This document shows, one piece after another, positions 17,125 to 25,438 of a DNA stretch of 64,000 bases. The stretch spans positions 1 to 64,000 of the forward strand of contig JBEBXH010000025.1 of the NCBI GenBank assembly GCA_040391785.1, read 5' to 3'. The DNA comes from UBA5239 sp040391785 (GTDB lineage: Bacteria; Verrucomicrobiota; Lentisphaeria; Victivallales; Victivallaceae). A model generated the notes under the pieces. The model saw nothing but the letters and a program-made list of their open reading frames with translations. It did not search any database and had not been told where the DNA came from. Numbering within the stretch: the stretch's first letter is position 1; the number at the start of each line of letters is the position of its first letter. The translations under genes were made by a program, and so were the position numbers.

Positions 17125-18222
17125 ATGAATTATCTGCAGAAAGTGAGGCTGAAAAATTTCCGTTCCATCCGCAAAATGGATCTGGAACTGAAGCGCCTGA
17201 ATGTGATGATCGGGGCCAACGGCGCGGGCAAATCCAATTTCGTCGGTTTCTTCAAAATGCTCGAGGAACTCAGTTTGCAGCGTTTGGAGGAATATGCCGG
17301 GCTGCAGAGTTCGTCACCGGGGTTCTTCTTTTACGGCAACCGCAATTACGGGATCGACTGCGACCTGAGCTTGTCGCTGAATGAGCAACCAGTCGGCTAT
17401 GAATTCATCCTCAAACCGAACAACGAGGACCAGCTGGTTTTCACTGAAGAGAAAATTGTTTACGAGGAAAAGAGTTATTCGCTCGGCATCGGGCACCGTG
17501 AGTCGCATCTGTACGTGGACTCCGGGAACAAAGTCCGCAATAAATTGAGCCGCCAGGTTGGCGAGATGATGAAAAAATGGCAGGTTTTCCAGTTTCACGA
17601 AACCTCGAAAATGCGCAGTACCCATTATATTCACGATAACCTTTCATTGCTCGGCGACGGATCCAATCTGGCTCCGTACCTGCTGGTGATTAAGGGTAAA
17701 TATCCGAACCACTACCGCAAAATCATCCGGACGATCCAGCTGATTATGCCATATTTCAAGGATTTTGAGCTGGAGCCGCTGCGGCTGAACAGCGACCAGA
17801 ATCGTCTGGACTGGCGCGAGGCGGCTTCGAATGCCCGCTTCAGCGCAGTGAATTTTTCCGACGGTTCGCTGCGTTTTGCCGCGCTGGCGACGCTGCTGCT
17901 GCAGCCGCAGGAAATGATGCCGGCGCTGGTGCTGATCGACGAACCCGAGCTGGGGCTGCACCCGATGGCGGTGCGGCTGCTGGCGGCCATGATCAAAGCG
18001 GCTTCGGGCAGTACCCAGATCATTCTGGCGACCCAGTCCAAGACGCTGGTCGACGAATTTCAGCCGGAGGACATCGTGGTGCTCGAGCGCCAGATGGACG
18101 ATGAAACCGGTTATTTCTGCAGTAATTTCCGGCGACTTGACGCGGAGGCGCTGGAGAAGTGGCTGGTTGATTACCGGCTGGGGGATATCTGGGACAAAGA
18201 TCTGTTTGGAGGGCGCCCATGA
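17125..18222 (+). CDS. AAA-family (SMC/OLD-like) ATPase
   Basis: 365-residue ATPase of the AAA_21/RecF-OLD type. The N-terminal VRLKNFRSIRKMDLEL lead-in, Walker A GANGAGKS (residues 30-37), ABC-like signature region (VNFSDGSLRFAALATLLL), Walker B ALVLIDEPELGLHP (around 266-280) and switch ATQSKTLVDEF are all present. There is no TOPRIM domain in this polypeptide; the next gene, overlapping by four bases (ATGA), encodes a DUF4276 protein with TOPRIM-like features. The pair resembles a split OLD nuclease and similar pairs occur in defence islands, but no defence genes flank it here. Confidence 0.85.
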   Translation: MNYLQKVRLKNFRSIRKMDLELKRLNVMIGANGAGKSNFVGFFKMLEELSLQRLEEYAGLQSSSPGFFFYGNRNYGIDCDLSLSLNEQPVGYEFILKPNNEDQLVFTEEKIVYEEKSYSLGIGHRESHLYVDSGNKVRNKLSRQVGEMMKKWQVFQFHETSKMRSTHYIHDNLSLLGDGSNLAPYLLVIKGKYPNHYRKIIRTIQLIMPYFKDFELEPLRLNSDQNRLDWREAASNARFSAVNFSDGSLRFAALATLLLQPQEMMPALVLIDEPELGLHPMAVRLLAAMIKAASGSTQIILATQSKTLVDEFQPEDIVVLERQMDDETGYFCSNFRRLDAEALEKWLVDYRLGDIWDKDLFGGRP

Positions 18223-18920
18223 GTTTTACCGTGGTCCAGATTGTGGTGGAGGGTGAAACCGAGCGTGATTTTGTCAAGCGAATTCTGGGGCCGCACTTCC
18301 GGCCTTTGGGCATGATATTTCAGTTCAACCTCCTGCACGGCGTTTCCCGCTGGGGCTGGGAAAAGGTCCGCAACGAGATCGCCGGCTGCATTTATGACGA
18401 TCCGAACAGTTATTGCACTACCATGCTCGACCTCTACGGCCTGCCGGAAAATACACCGGGCAAGAATGGCGGCAAATACGACAATCCCCTGAAATGGGCG
18501 GAGCATATCGAGCGGAGCATCAGCAAGTCGCTGAGCGAAACCAATGACCGGCTGGAGCTGTTCATTGAAACCGGACACTTCATCCCCTATCTGCAGGTGC
18601 ATGAATTCGAGGCGCTGCTGTTCAGCGATCCGCTGGCGATTTCGCCGAATGTCGACGCCCGGCCGCGAGTCGAGGAACTGATCGAAATCCGGCAGTCATA
18701 TCCGACGCCGGAGTATATCAATAACCACCCCAGCACCGCGCCCTCGCACCGGCTGCGCAAGCTCTTCGGTTCGGCTTATCAGAAACCGCTGTGCGGGACG
18801 CTGATTGCCGAGGATATCGGGTTGGAAAAAATGCGGCGCGAATGCAAGCATTTCGATGAATGGATCACGCTGCTCGAAGAAATCGCCGAGGTCAACCGGC
18901 AGCAGTCGCAAGGTAAATAA
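18219..18920 (+). CDS. DUF4276 protein (putative TOPRIM-like partner of the ATPase)
   Basis: 233-residue protein starting MSFTVVQIVVEGETERDF, the TOPRIM-like acidic motif (E11, E13/E15) found in DUF4276 and related OLD-type nucleases, followed by FIPYLQVHEFEALLFSD, a second conserved acidic block of the family. It is translationally coupled to the ATPase upstream through the ATGA overlap, so the two probably form one complex. Nuclease activity is inferred from fold similarity, not shown. Its 3' end overlaps the convergent small gene by 29 bp. Confidence 0.78.
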   Translation: MSFTVVQIVVEGETERDFVKRILGPHFRPLGMIFQFNLLHGVSRWGWEKVRNEIAGCIYDDPNSYCTTMLDLYGLPENTPGKNGGKYDNPLKWAEHIERSISKSLSETNDRLELFIETGHFIPYLQVHEFEALLFSDPLAISPNVDARPRVEELIEIRQSYPTPEYINNHPSTAPSHRLRKLFGSAYQKPLCGTLIAEDIGLEKMRRECKHFDEWITLLEEIAEVNRQQSQGK

Positions 18921-19296
18921 GACCTACACCGAGCGCCATCAGCAGCAAGCCGCCAAGCAGTACGAAAATCAGGCGCCAGGCTGTTTTGCCGGTGGAACGA
19001 TTCTCGGTGCGCCAAGTTTGCTCCACGTACCATTCGGGTGTGTTCGAGGCGTTTGCCCACCAGTCCAGAGCTTCCTCCGGCGAGAACATTTTATCCGCTG
19101 TTTCGATCTGCCCGTCCGGCAGCGTGCGCAGGATTTGCCAGCAGCGGTTGATCATATTACCCTGAATGGTGATCCAGCCGGCGGGGCCCTGGAAATCAAT
19201 GAACGTCGGTTCTTTGGGAAGCTGCGCGAGGCGGCTTATGACGTCGGCCCCGGCAGCTTCTTTGCCGTCGATCTTGATATATTTCTTGTCGCTCAT
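18892..19296 (-). CDS. Small tail-anchored protein at the end of the rfb operon
   Basis: 134-residue protein of no recognised family. The soluble N-terminal part (about residues 1-105) contains several Trp residues and a MFSPEEALDWWANA segment; a single hydrophobic helix closes the C-terminus (LIFVLLGGLLLMALGVGLIYLA), suggesting a tail-anchored inner-membrane protein. Its ATG shares a base with the rfbA stop (TGATG), so it is translated with the rhamnose genes and may belong to envelope polysaccharide assembly. Confidence 0.6.
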   Translation of the reverse strand: MSDKKYIKIDGKEAAGADVISRLAQLPKEPTFIDFQGPAGWITIQGNMINRCWQILRTLPDGQIETADKMFSPEEALDWWANASNTPEWYVEQTWRTENRSTGKTAWRLIFVLLGGLLLMALGVGLIYLATAAG

Positions 19297-20159
19297 CAGT
19301 CGACCAGGCTCAGCAGGTACTGTCCGTAATCGGTTTTGCTCATGGCTTTGCCGTGCTTGCGGACGGCGTCGGCGTCGAGCCAGCCGTTTTCGTAGGCGAT
19401 GCCCTCGAGACAGGCGATTTTCAGCCCCTGGCGTTTTTCGATGGTACGGACGAATTCCCCGGCTTCGATCAGGCTCTCGTGAGTGCCGGTATCGAGCCAG
19501 GCGTAACCGCGTCCGAGGCGCTCGACCTGAAGCTCATTGAGCTCGAGATACGCTTGATTGACGCTGGTGATTTCGAGCTCGCCGCGGGCGGAGGGTTTGA
19601 CGTTTTTGGCGATTTCCACCACCCGGTTGTCGTAAAAATATAAGCCGGTGACCGCATAATGCGACTTCGGATGCTGCGGTTTTTCTTCGATCGAAACCGC
19701 CTTGCCGTCCTGGTCGAACTCCACAACGCCGAAGCGCTCAGGGTCGCAGACCCAGCAGCCGAACACGGTGGCGCCGCGGGAGCGCTGGGCCGCGCATGTG
19801 ATCATATCCTGGAAATTGGCACCGTAGAAAATATTGTCGCCAAGTGCCAGTGCGACATTGTCGCCGCCGATGAATTCCTCGCCGATGATGAACGCCTGCG
19901 CCAGGCCGTCCGGCGAGGGCTGCACGGCATAGGTCAGCTTGATGCCGTAGTCGGAGCCGTCGCCGAGCGTGCGGATGAAGCACGGCTGGTCCTCGGGCGT
20001 GGTGATGATCAGGATATCGCGGATACCGGCGAGCATCAGCACGGACAGCGGATAATAGATCATCGGTTTGTCGTAAATCGGCAATAACTGTTTGGAAACA
20101 CCGCGGGTGATGGGGTGCAGCCGGGTACCGGCTCCTCCTGCCAGAACAATTCCTTTCAT
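19296..20159 (-). CDS. rfbA: Glucose-1-phosphate thymidylyltransferase
   Basis: 287-residue RmlA/RfbA, first step of dTDP-L-rhamnose synthesis (glucose-1-P + dTTP to dTDP-glucose). The nucleotidyltransferase motif GIVLAGGAGTRLHPIT and SKQLLPIYDKPMIYYPLS are canonical, as are the EEKP and GYAWLDTGTHESL regions. I start it at ATG 20159 behind GGGAG; a TTG two codons earlier would overlap rfbB but has no better signal. Last step genes rfbB, rfbD and rfbC precede it in the same transcript. Confidence 0.96.
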   Translation of the reverse strand: MKGIVLAGGAGTRLHPITRGVSKQLLPIYDKPMIYYPLSVLMLAGIRDILIITTPEDQPCFIRTLGDGSDYGIKLTYAVQPSPDGLAQAFIIGEEFIGGDNVALALGDNIFYGANFQDMITCAAQRSRGATVFGCWVCDPERFGVVEFDQDGKAVSIEEKPQHPKSHYAVTGLYFYDNRVVEIAKNVKPSARGELEITSVNQAYLELNELQVERLGRGYAWLDTGTHESLIEAGEFVRTIEKRQGLKIACLEGIAYENGWLDADAVRKHGKAMSKTDYGQYLLSLVD

Positions 20160-20161
20160 AA

Positions 20162-21229
20162 TCAATCTCCCAGTTGCAGGCCAAGGCGTTCACGTTGATA
20201 AGCACCGTTCAGGACGCGTTTGCACCATGTGTTGCGGTGCGCCAGGTACCAGAGGACGGTTTTGCGAAGACCGGATTCAAATGTTTCGCTGGGGATCCAG
20301 CCGAGTTCGCGGCGGATCTTGCCGGCGTCGATCGCATAGCGGTGGTCGTGGCCGGGGCGGTCCGTGACGAAGGTGATCTGCGTCCGGTAGGAAACCCGGT
20401 CGGTGCGCGGGTGCAGTTCGTCGAGCAGGCTGCAAATGGCTTCGACGACTTCGATATTGCGTTTTTCGTTGTGTCCGCCTATGTTATAGGTTTCGCCGGG
20501 TTTGCCCTCGGTGACGACCTTGTACAGCGCCCGGGCGTGGTCCTCCACATAGAGCCAGTCGCGAATCTGCGAACCGGTACCGTAAACCGGCAGCGGCTTA
20601 CCGTCCAGAGCATTCAGGATGACCAGCGGAATCAGTTTTTCCGGGAAGTGGTACGGGCCGTAATTGTTGGAGCAGTTGGTGATCAGCACCGGCAGCTTGA
20701 AGGTACGGTTCCAGGCACGGACGAGGTGGTCGCTGGCGGCCTTGCTGGCGGAGTACGGCGAGCTCGGCGCATAGGGGGTGTCCTCGCGGAAAAGATCGTC
20801 GGTGCCCTCCAGATCCCCGTAGACTTCGTCGGTGGAAATGTGGTGGAACCGGAACGCGGCCTGCTGCTCCGGGGTCAGCTTGGCGAAATATTTGCGGGCG
20901 CCTTCCAGCATGCTGTAAGTACCGACGATGTTGGTCTGGATGAACTCGCCGGGGCCGTCGATCGAGCGGTCCACGTGCGACTCGGCGGCGAGGTGCATGA
21001 CCGCGTCGGGACGGAATTCAGTGAAGACGTCGTCGACGCCCTGCCGGTCGCAGATATCGAGTTTGCGGAAACTGAGCCGGGGGGATTCGCTGACCGCAAC
21101 CAGCGAGTCGAGATTGCCGGCATAAGTGAGCTTGTCGATGACACAGACCTTGTGTTCCGTTTCACTCAGCAGCATCCTGACGACGGCCGAGCCGATGAAC
21201 CCGGCACCGCCGGTAACGATGATTCTCAT
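20162..21229 (-). CDS. rfbB: dTDP-glucose 4,6-dehydratase
   Basis: 355-residue short-chain dehydrogenase-family enzyme converting dTDP-glucose to dTDP-4-keto-6-deoxyglucose with bound NAD. The Rossmann motif TGGAGFIGSA is at the N-terminus, HISTDEVYGDLEG carries the catalytic Thr-Asp-Glu, and PYSASKAASDHLVRAW holds the YxxxK pair. Length is as expected. Its start overlaps the rfbD stop (ATGA). Confidence 0.97.
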   Translation of the reverse strand: MRIIVTGGAGFIGSAVVRMLLSETEHKVCVIDKLTYAGNLDSLVAVSESPRLSFRKLDICDRQGVDDVFTEFRPDAVMHLAAESHVDRSIDGPGEFIQTNIVGTYSMLEGARKYFAKLTPEQQAAFRFHHISTDEVYGDLEGTDDLFREDTPYAPSSPYSASKAASDHLVRAWNRTFKLPVLITNCSNNYGPYHFPEKLIPLVILNALDGKPLPVYGTGSQIRDWLYVEDHARALYKVVTEGKPGETYNIGGHNEKRNIEVVEAICSLLDELHPRTDRVSYRTQITFVTDRPGHDHRYAIDAGKIRRELGWIPSETFESGLRKTVLWYLAHRNTWCKRVLNGAYQRERLGLQLGD

Positions 21230-22110
21230 AGCGAACTCCTGTATTCAGAAAGAATGGTTTTCAAATTCCGGCGCCAGTGGATCGGGGTTATTCCGAGGTC
21301 ATGCCACAGCGATGTTTTGTCCAGCACGGAGTAGTGGGGGCGCCGCGCCGGGGTCGGATAATCGCTGCTGTTGATGGGCTCGACCACCGCAGCGGAGGCG
21401 GGCAGCAGCCCGGCCTGTTCCCCGTCCTCACGGATGGCCTGGGCGAAGTCGTACCAGCTGGCGACACCGGCATCGGTGCAGTGATAAATACCTTTGAACT
21501 CCGGCCGCAAAACCATGGCCCAGACGGCCGTCGCCAGCGTATTGGTGCCGGTCGGGGTGCCGATCTGATCGCTGACCACGCGCAGTTGTTCACGGGTCGA
21601 CATCAACTTGAGCATGGTTTTCATGAAATTGTTGCCATAGGGCGAATAGAGCCACGCCGTACGGATGATCACGCTGCGGCCGGGCAGGGATTTCAGCAGT
21701 TCCTGTTCGCCGGCGGCCTTGCTCTTGCCGTAAACGCCGAGAGGGTTCACCGGATCGTCCGGAAGATACGGGCGGTGGCCGGTGCCGTCGAAAACGAAAT
21801 CAGTGGAGATATGAATCACCCGGGCATTGTTTTCGGCGGCGGCAATCGCCAGGTTGGCAATGCCGGTGCAGTTGACGCGGTAGGCGGCGCTTTCTTCGCT
21901 TTCCGCTTTGTCCACGGCGGTATAGGCGGCGGCATTGATGATTACCGCCGGTTTCAAATCACCGACGAATTCCTCGACCGCGTCGAGGTTGGTGATATCG
22001 AGGGTATCCACATCCACGTAGACCGCTTCCACGCCGTCCGGGAGGGTTTTCTGCAGCGTGGTGCCGAGCTGGCCCTGACCGCCGGTTATCAGTACCTTGA
22101 TTTTATCCAT
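21226..22110 (-). CDS. rfbD: dTDP-4-dehydrorhamnose reductase
   Basis: 294-residue RmlD, which reduces dTDP-4-keto-rhamnose to dTDP-L-rhamnose. It has the NAD(P)-binding TGGQGQLGTTL, the INAAAYTAVDKAE block, STDFVFDG, and the YGKSK catalytic pair. I start it at ATG 22110 (MDKIKVLITGG); the open frame continues to 22323 but only as an antisense shadow of rfbC. The gene is one base from rfbC. Confidence 0.95.
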   Translation of the reverse strand: MDKIKVLITGGQGQLGTTLQKTLPDGVEAVYVDVDTLDITNLDAVEEFVGDLKPAVIINAAAYTAVDKAESEESAAYRVNCTGIANLAIAAAENNARVIHISTDFVFDGTGHRPYLPDDPVNPLGVYGKSKAAGEQELLKSLPGRSVIIRTAWLYSPYGNNFMKTMLKLMSTREQLRVVSDQIGTPTGTNTLATAVWAMVLRPEFKGIYHCTDAGVASWYDFAQAIREDGEQAGLLPASAAVVEPINSSDYPTPARRPHYSVLDKTSLWHDLGITPIHWRRNLKTILSEYRSSL

Positions 22111-22111
22111 A

Positions 22112-22675
22112 TCAGATTTTCCCGTAAATGAAATCGTTGTCTGCTTCGGCGAGGGGGGGCAGGTCGGCGTCTTTTTCGGAGAGCGCGGGATTGCTGACGC
22201 CCCAGTCGATGCCGAGTGCCGGGTCGTCCCAGGCCACACCGCCCTCGGCGGCCTTGCAGTATTCGTTGTCGACCTTGTAATGCAGCTCCACAAAGGCCGA
22301 AGTCGCCACGAACCCGTGGGCAAACCCGGCGGGCACGAAAATCATGGTGCGGTTCTCCTCGGACAATTCGACCTTGATCCACTTGCCGTAGTCCGGGGAC
22401 CCTTTGCGGATGTCCACCACCACGTCGATGATCGCGCCCTTGAGCACGCGGACCAGCTTGGCCTGGGCATGCGGAGCTTTCTGGTAATGCAGTCCGCGGA
22501 TTACACCGCAGGCCGATTTCGAATTGTTGTCCTGATTGAAGTCGACATTGATTCCGGCGGCTGCGAACTCGGATTTTTTGTAAGATTCAAAAAAATACCC
22601 GCGGTCATCGTAAAAGACTTTCGGGTGAATCAGCATCACACCTTCGAGCTCGGTTTTTTCAAAGACAAAAGGCAT
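22112..22675 (-). CDS. rfbC: dTDP-4-dehydrorhamnose 3,5-epimerase
   Basis: 187-residue RmlC cupin epimerase, acting between RfbB and RfbD. Signature segments are YDDRGYFFESYKKSEF, GVIRGLHYQ with the catalytic histidine, RVLKGAIIDVVVDIRKGSP, and FVPAGFAHGF. It is the first gene of the rfbC-D-B-A transcript; its upstream region is occupied by an AT-rich repeat (22695-22815) in which no clear promoter was found. Confidence 0.96.
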   Translation of the reverse strand: MPFVFEKTELEGVMLIHPKVFYDDRGYFFESYKKSEFAAAGINVDFNQDNNSKSACGVIRGLHYQKAPHAQAKLVRVLKGAIIDVVVDIRKGSPDYGKWIKVELSEENRTMIFVPAGFAHGFVATSAFVELHYKVDNEYCKAAEGGVAWDDPALGIDWGVSNPALSEKDADLPPLAEADNDFIYGKI

Positions 22676-22694
22676 GAATACTCTCCTATTTATT

Positions 22695-22815
22695 AATTGA
22701 AAATGGAAAATGGAAAGTTGAAAATTGCGGAAAGGGACGAATCCCTTTGACCCTCTTCAGCATCAGAACTTCGATGGGAAATTTTAATTCTCAATTCTCA
22801 ATTCTCAATTCTCAA
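22695..22815. repeat. Composite AT-rich repeat with 32-bp core, copy 2
   Basis: Inverse-oriented relative of the element at 11775-11909: TTGAAAATGGAAAA-type units (22695-22727), the 32-bp core (22729-22760; 30 of 32 bases match copy 1 after inversion), then a run of CAATTCT units that continues to the stop codon of the kinase gene at 22816-22818. It separates rfbC from the tig-clp-kinase operon end and sits where the rfb promoter would be expected. Confidence 0.8.
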
Positions 22816-24069
22816 TTATATTTCAATTGCTCCGCTGGAAAAAAGATAGATCAATACACCCAACAATGCCATCAGCATCATGAAGGTGATGAACAACAGC
22901 ACCGACCGCCAGTTGCGGACGAAAAAGAGCCAGACTTTTCTCAACGGCCCCGGCGATTCCGCCGTGGTCGCGTAGCCGCCGATGTAGGCGAAGAGGTCGT
23001 CGCGCAGTTCATTCACGGTCTGATAACGCATTTCCGGTTTCTGGTGCATGGCCTTCATGATAATGGCCTCAAGTCCACTCGGAACCGGACGATCCAGCTT
23101 TTTGAGTTTATTCGGCGGAGTGATTTCCCCGCGGATGGTCTTGATCAGCATCTTCTTGACTTCGGTCACGGCCAGAGGATTGCGGAGCGTCATCATTGCA
23201 TACAGAATGGAACCGAGGGCGTAGATGTCGCTGCGTTCGTCTTTCTGGCTGTTCAGTCCGGCGGCCTGTTCCGGGGCCATGTAACCGGGAGTGCCCCGGG
23301 CGATGCCGTCCAGGGTTTCGCCGTTCGAAACTTTCGGCGTTTTGCCGTCGTCATAGGCGGGGTGATACTTCAACATCGGATTGGCGGGGTTGTCGGAGGG
23401 GCCGATGTATTTGGCCAGTCCCCAGTCCAGCACCAGCACTTCGCCGAATTCGCCGATATGGACGTTTTCCGGCTTCAGATCGAGGTGGATGATATGCTGC
23501 GAGTGGGCAAACGCAATCGCATTGCAAACCCGCATGAAAATGAAGAGCAGACGCTCTTCGTTGTATTTATTGGTCTCGTAAGGCTCCTTGTCGCGCAATT
23601 TCTTGATCAGCGTGGCGAGGGTGCGTCCCTTCAGCAGCTTCATGGTGAAATAGGGCGCGCCGGTTGAGTCGATGCCGATCTCGTGGATCGGTACGATGTT
23701 CGGGTGCTCCAGGCGGGCGGTGATGACGGCTTCCTGGACGAAGCGGTAAAGGTCGCTGACATGGCGGTCGGCGGCATCGGGGATCGAAGCCATGGCCACG
23801 GTGCGCCCGGTGTCTTTGTCGCGGACTTCGGTCACGGTCTTCATGCCGCCGAAGCCGATACTGCGGATAAAGCGGTATTTGCCGGAGGCCTGGGTGCTCA
23901 GGGAACTCAATGAAAAATCAACGCTGAGCCGCATATCCGGCCCGTCATCGTCGGTAAGGACGATTTTTTGCGTCGCCAAATCCTTCTGCTCCATGTCAAC
24001 ACTTTTGTTGAACATGATCTGAGCAGTACGGTCATCGATCTTAACATCAAATTTATCGGTTTTTTCCAT
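22816..24069 (-). CDS. Membrane-anchored Ser/Thr protein kinase with WNK-like lysine placement
   Basis: 417-residue Hanks-type kinase with a C-terminal transmembrane helix (about residues 388-412). The catalytic loop reads H195-LDLKPEN202 (His-Leu-Asp instead of His-Arg-Asp), the magnesium motif is D215-W-G, and GTPGYMAPEQ is the activation-segment end. The usual VAIK lysine is missing: the strand reads V91-A-M-A94. A lysine occurs instead in the glycine-rich strand, IGFGGM-K77-TV, the position used by eukaryotic WNK kinases. The first 60 residues are an acidic, probably disordered extension. It follows clpX by 19 nt and is likely co-transcribed with tig-clpP-clpX. Confidence 0.88.
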   Translation of the reverse strand: MEKTDKFDVKIDDRTAQIMFNKSVDMEQKDLATQKIVLTDDDGPDMRLSVDFSLSSLSTQASGKYRFIRSIGFGGMKTVTEVRDKDTGRTVAMASIPDAADRHVSDLYRFVQEAVITARLEHPNIVPIHEIGIDSTGAPYFTMKLLKGRTLATLIKKLRDKEPYETNKYNEERLLFIFMRVCNAIAFAHSQHIIHLDLKPENVHIGEFGEVLVLDWGLAKYIGPSDNPANPMLKYHPAYDDGKTPKVSNGETLDGIARGTPGYMAPEQAAGLNSQKDERSDIYALGSILYAMMTLRNPLAVTEVKKMLIKTIRGEITPPNKLKKLDRPVPSGLEAIIMKAMHQKPEMRYQTVNELRDDLFAYIGGYATTAESPGPLRKVWLFFVRNWRSVLLFITFMMLMALLGVLIYLFSSGAIEI

Positions 24070-24088
24070 CGGAATTCCCGAAAATCAA

Positions 24089-25417
24089 TTATTTGGTTTT
24101 CGCCTTGCCGAACTTGAGCTCAGGTTTGGCAAGGCCGCGGACGACATCGCCGGTAATCCGGCACTCGATTACATTTTCCATGGACGGAATGTCGAACATG
24201 ACTTCCATCATCAGTTCTTCCAGCAGTGAGCGCAGGCCGCGGGCGCCGGCGCCTTTGCGTTCGGCGATCTCGGCCAGGGCGTCATAGGAGTCGTCGCTGA
24301 ATTTGAGCTTGATCCCTTCCATGGCCATCAGCTTCGCATATTGACGGGTGACCGCGTTTTTGGGCTCGACCAGAATCTTGATCAGGTCCTCGCGGGTCAG
24401 CGGGGTCAACTGGGCGATAATCGGCAAGCGGCCGATGAATTCGGGAATCAGGCCGAAACGTACCATGTCTTCGTGTTCGAGCATGGTTTCGCTGCGGCTG
24501 ATGCCTTTCGGCAGCGCTTCCTGCTCTTTTTCACGGTTGAAGCCCAGGATCTGCTTGCCCACGCGGCGCTGGATGATCTTTTCCAGCCCGACAAAAGCGC
24601 CGCCGCAGATGAACAGGATATTGGTGGTGTCCACCTGCAGATATTCCTGATTCGGGTGCTTGCGGCCGCCCTTCGGCGGGACGTTGGCAGTGGTGCCTTC
24701 GACAATTTTCAAGAGGGCCTGCTGAACACCTTCGCCGGAGACGTCGCGGGTGATCGAGACGTTTTCGGTTTTCCGGGAAATCTTGTCGATTTCGTCGACA
24801 TAGATAATACCGATCTGGGCCTTGTCAATATCGTAATCGGCAGCCTGAACGAGGCGCAGGATGATGTTTTCCACGTCTTCGCCGACGTAGCCGGCCTCGG
24901 TCAGGGTTGTGGCGTCGCAAATACAGAACGGCACGTCGAGAAGTTTCGCCAGCGTTTTGGCCAGCAGCGTTTTGCCGCTGCCGGTGGGGCCGACGAGCAG
25001 GACGTTGCTCTTTTCCACTTCCACGTCCACAAACTCTTCTTCGAGCTTGTTTTCGGTGTAATAAGACTGCAGTCTCTTGTAATGATTGTGCACCGCCACC
25101 GACAAGGTTTTCTTCGCCAGATCCTGGCCGATGACATAGCGGTCCAGCACGTTTTTGATTTCCTGGGGTTTGGGTACCCGCAGGGAACGGACGAGTTGGC
25201 CGATATCATTGGCGGCGCCTTTTTTGGCGGCGTTTTTGCCTTTGGCGTTTTCTTTCGGATGGCACATTTCATTGCAGATTTCCACGCACGAGCGGCAGAT
25301 CGAAGCGCCGCTGCGGCTGGTAATCAGCCCGCCGGCTTCCGGATCCTCGGAATCGCGCCCGCAGAAAGAGCAGAGCAGCTTATTATTATTGTTGTTATTA
25401 TTGTTGTTGTTAGCCAC
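24089..25417 (-). CDS. clpX: ATP-dependent Clp protease ATP-binding subunit ClpX
   Basis: 442-residue AAA+ unfoldase delivering substrates to ClpP. It has the zinc-binding domain (C16, C19, C41, C44), Walker A GPTGSGKT, the pore loop GYVGEDV, Walker B IIYVDEIDKI and the IGF-type ClpP-docking loop region (KQILGF). The start codon is GTG (25415-25417), with AAGG about ten bases upstream. Unusually, residues 3-12 are ten consecutive asparagines encoded by a trinucleotide tract just before the zinc finger. It lies 21 nt after clpP. Confidence 0.97.
   Translation of the reverse strand: MANNNNNNNNNNKLLCSFCGRDSEDPEAGGLITSRSGASICRSCVEICNEMCHPKENAKGKNAAKKGAANDIGQLVRSLRVPKPQEIKNVLDRYVIGQDLAKKTLSVAVHNHYKRLQSYYTENKLEEEFVDVEVEKSNVLLVGPTGSGKTLLAKTLAKLLDVPFCICDATTLTEAGYVGEDVENIILRLVQAADYDIDKAQIGIIYVDEIDKISRKTENVSITRDVSGEGVQQALLKIVEGTTANVPPKGGRKHPNQEYLQVDTTNILFICGGAFVGLEKIIQRRVGKQILGFNREKEQEALPKGISRSETMLEHEDMVRFGLIPEFIGRLPIIAQLTPLTREDLIKILVEPKNAVTRQYAKLMAMEGIKLKFSDDSYDALAEIAERKGAGARGLRSLLEELMMEVMFDIPSMENVIECRITGDVVRGLAKPELKFGKAKTK
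25382..25411 (-). repeat. Trinucleotide (AAC/AAT) tract coding ten Asn in ClpX
   Basis: Ten consecutive Asn codons, a mixture of AAC and AAT, directly after Met-Ala of clpX. Such a tract could change length by replication slippage in steps of one residue without a frameshift. Confidence 0.95.
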
Positions 25418-25438
25418 AATCAGTAAACCTTTACCATA

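Noticed and set aside
17125..18920. Gabija (GajA/GajB) system
   Set aside because: The ATPase lacks a fused TOPRIM domain and the partner is DUF4276, not a UvrD-like helicase.
20174..21334. + strand frame opposite rfbB
   Set aside because: Pure shadow of a certain rfb gene.
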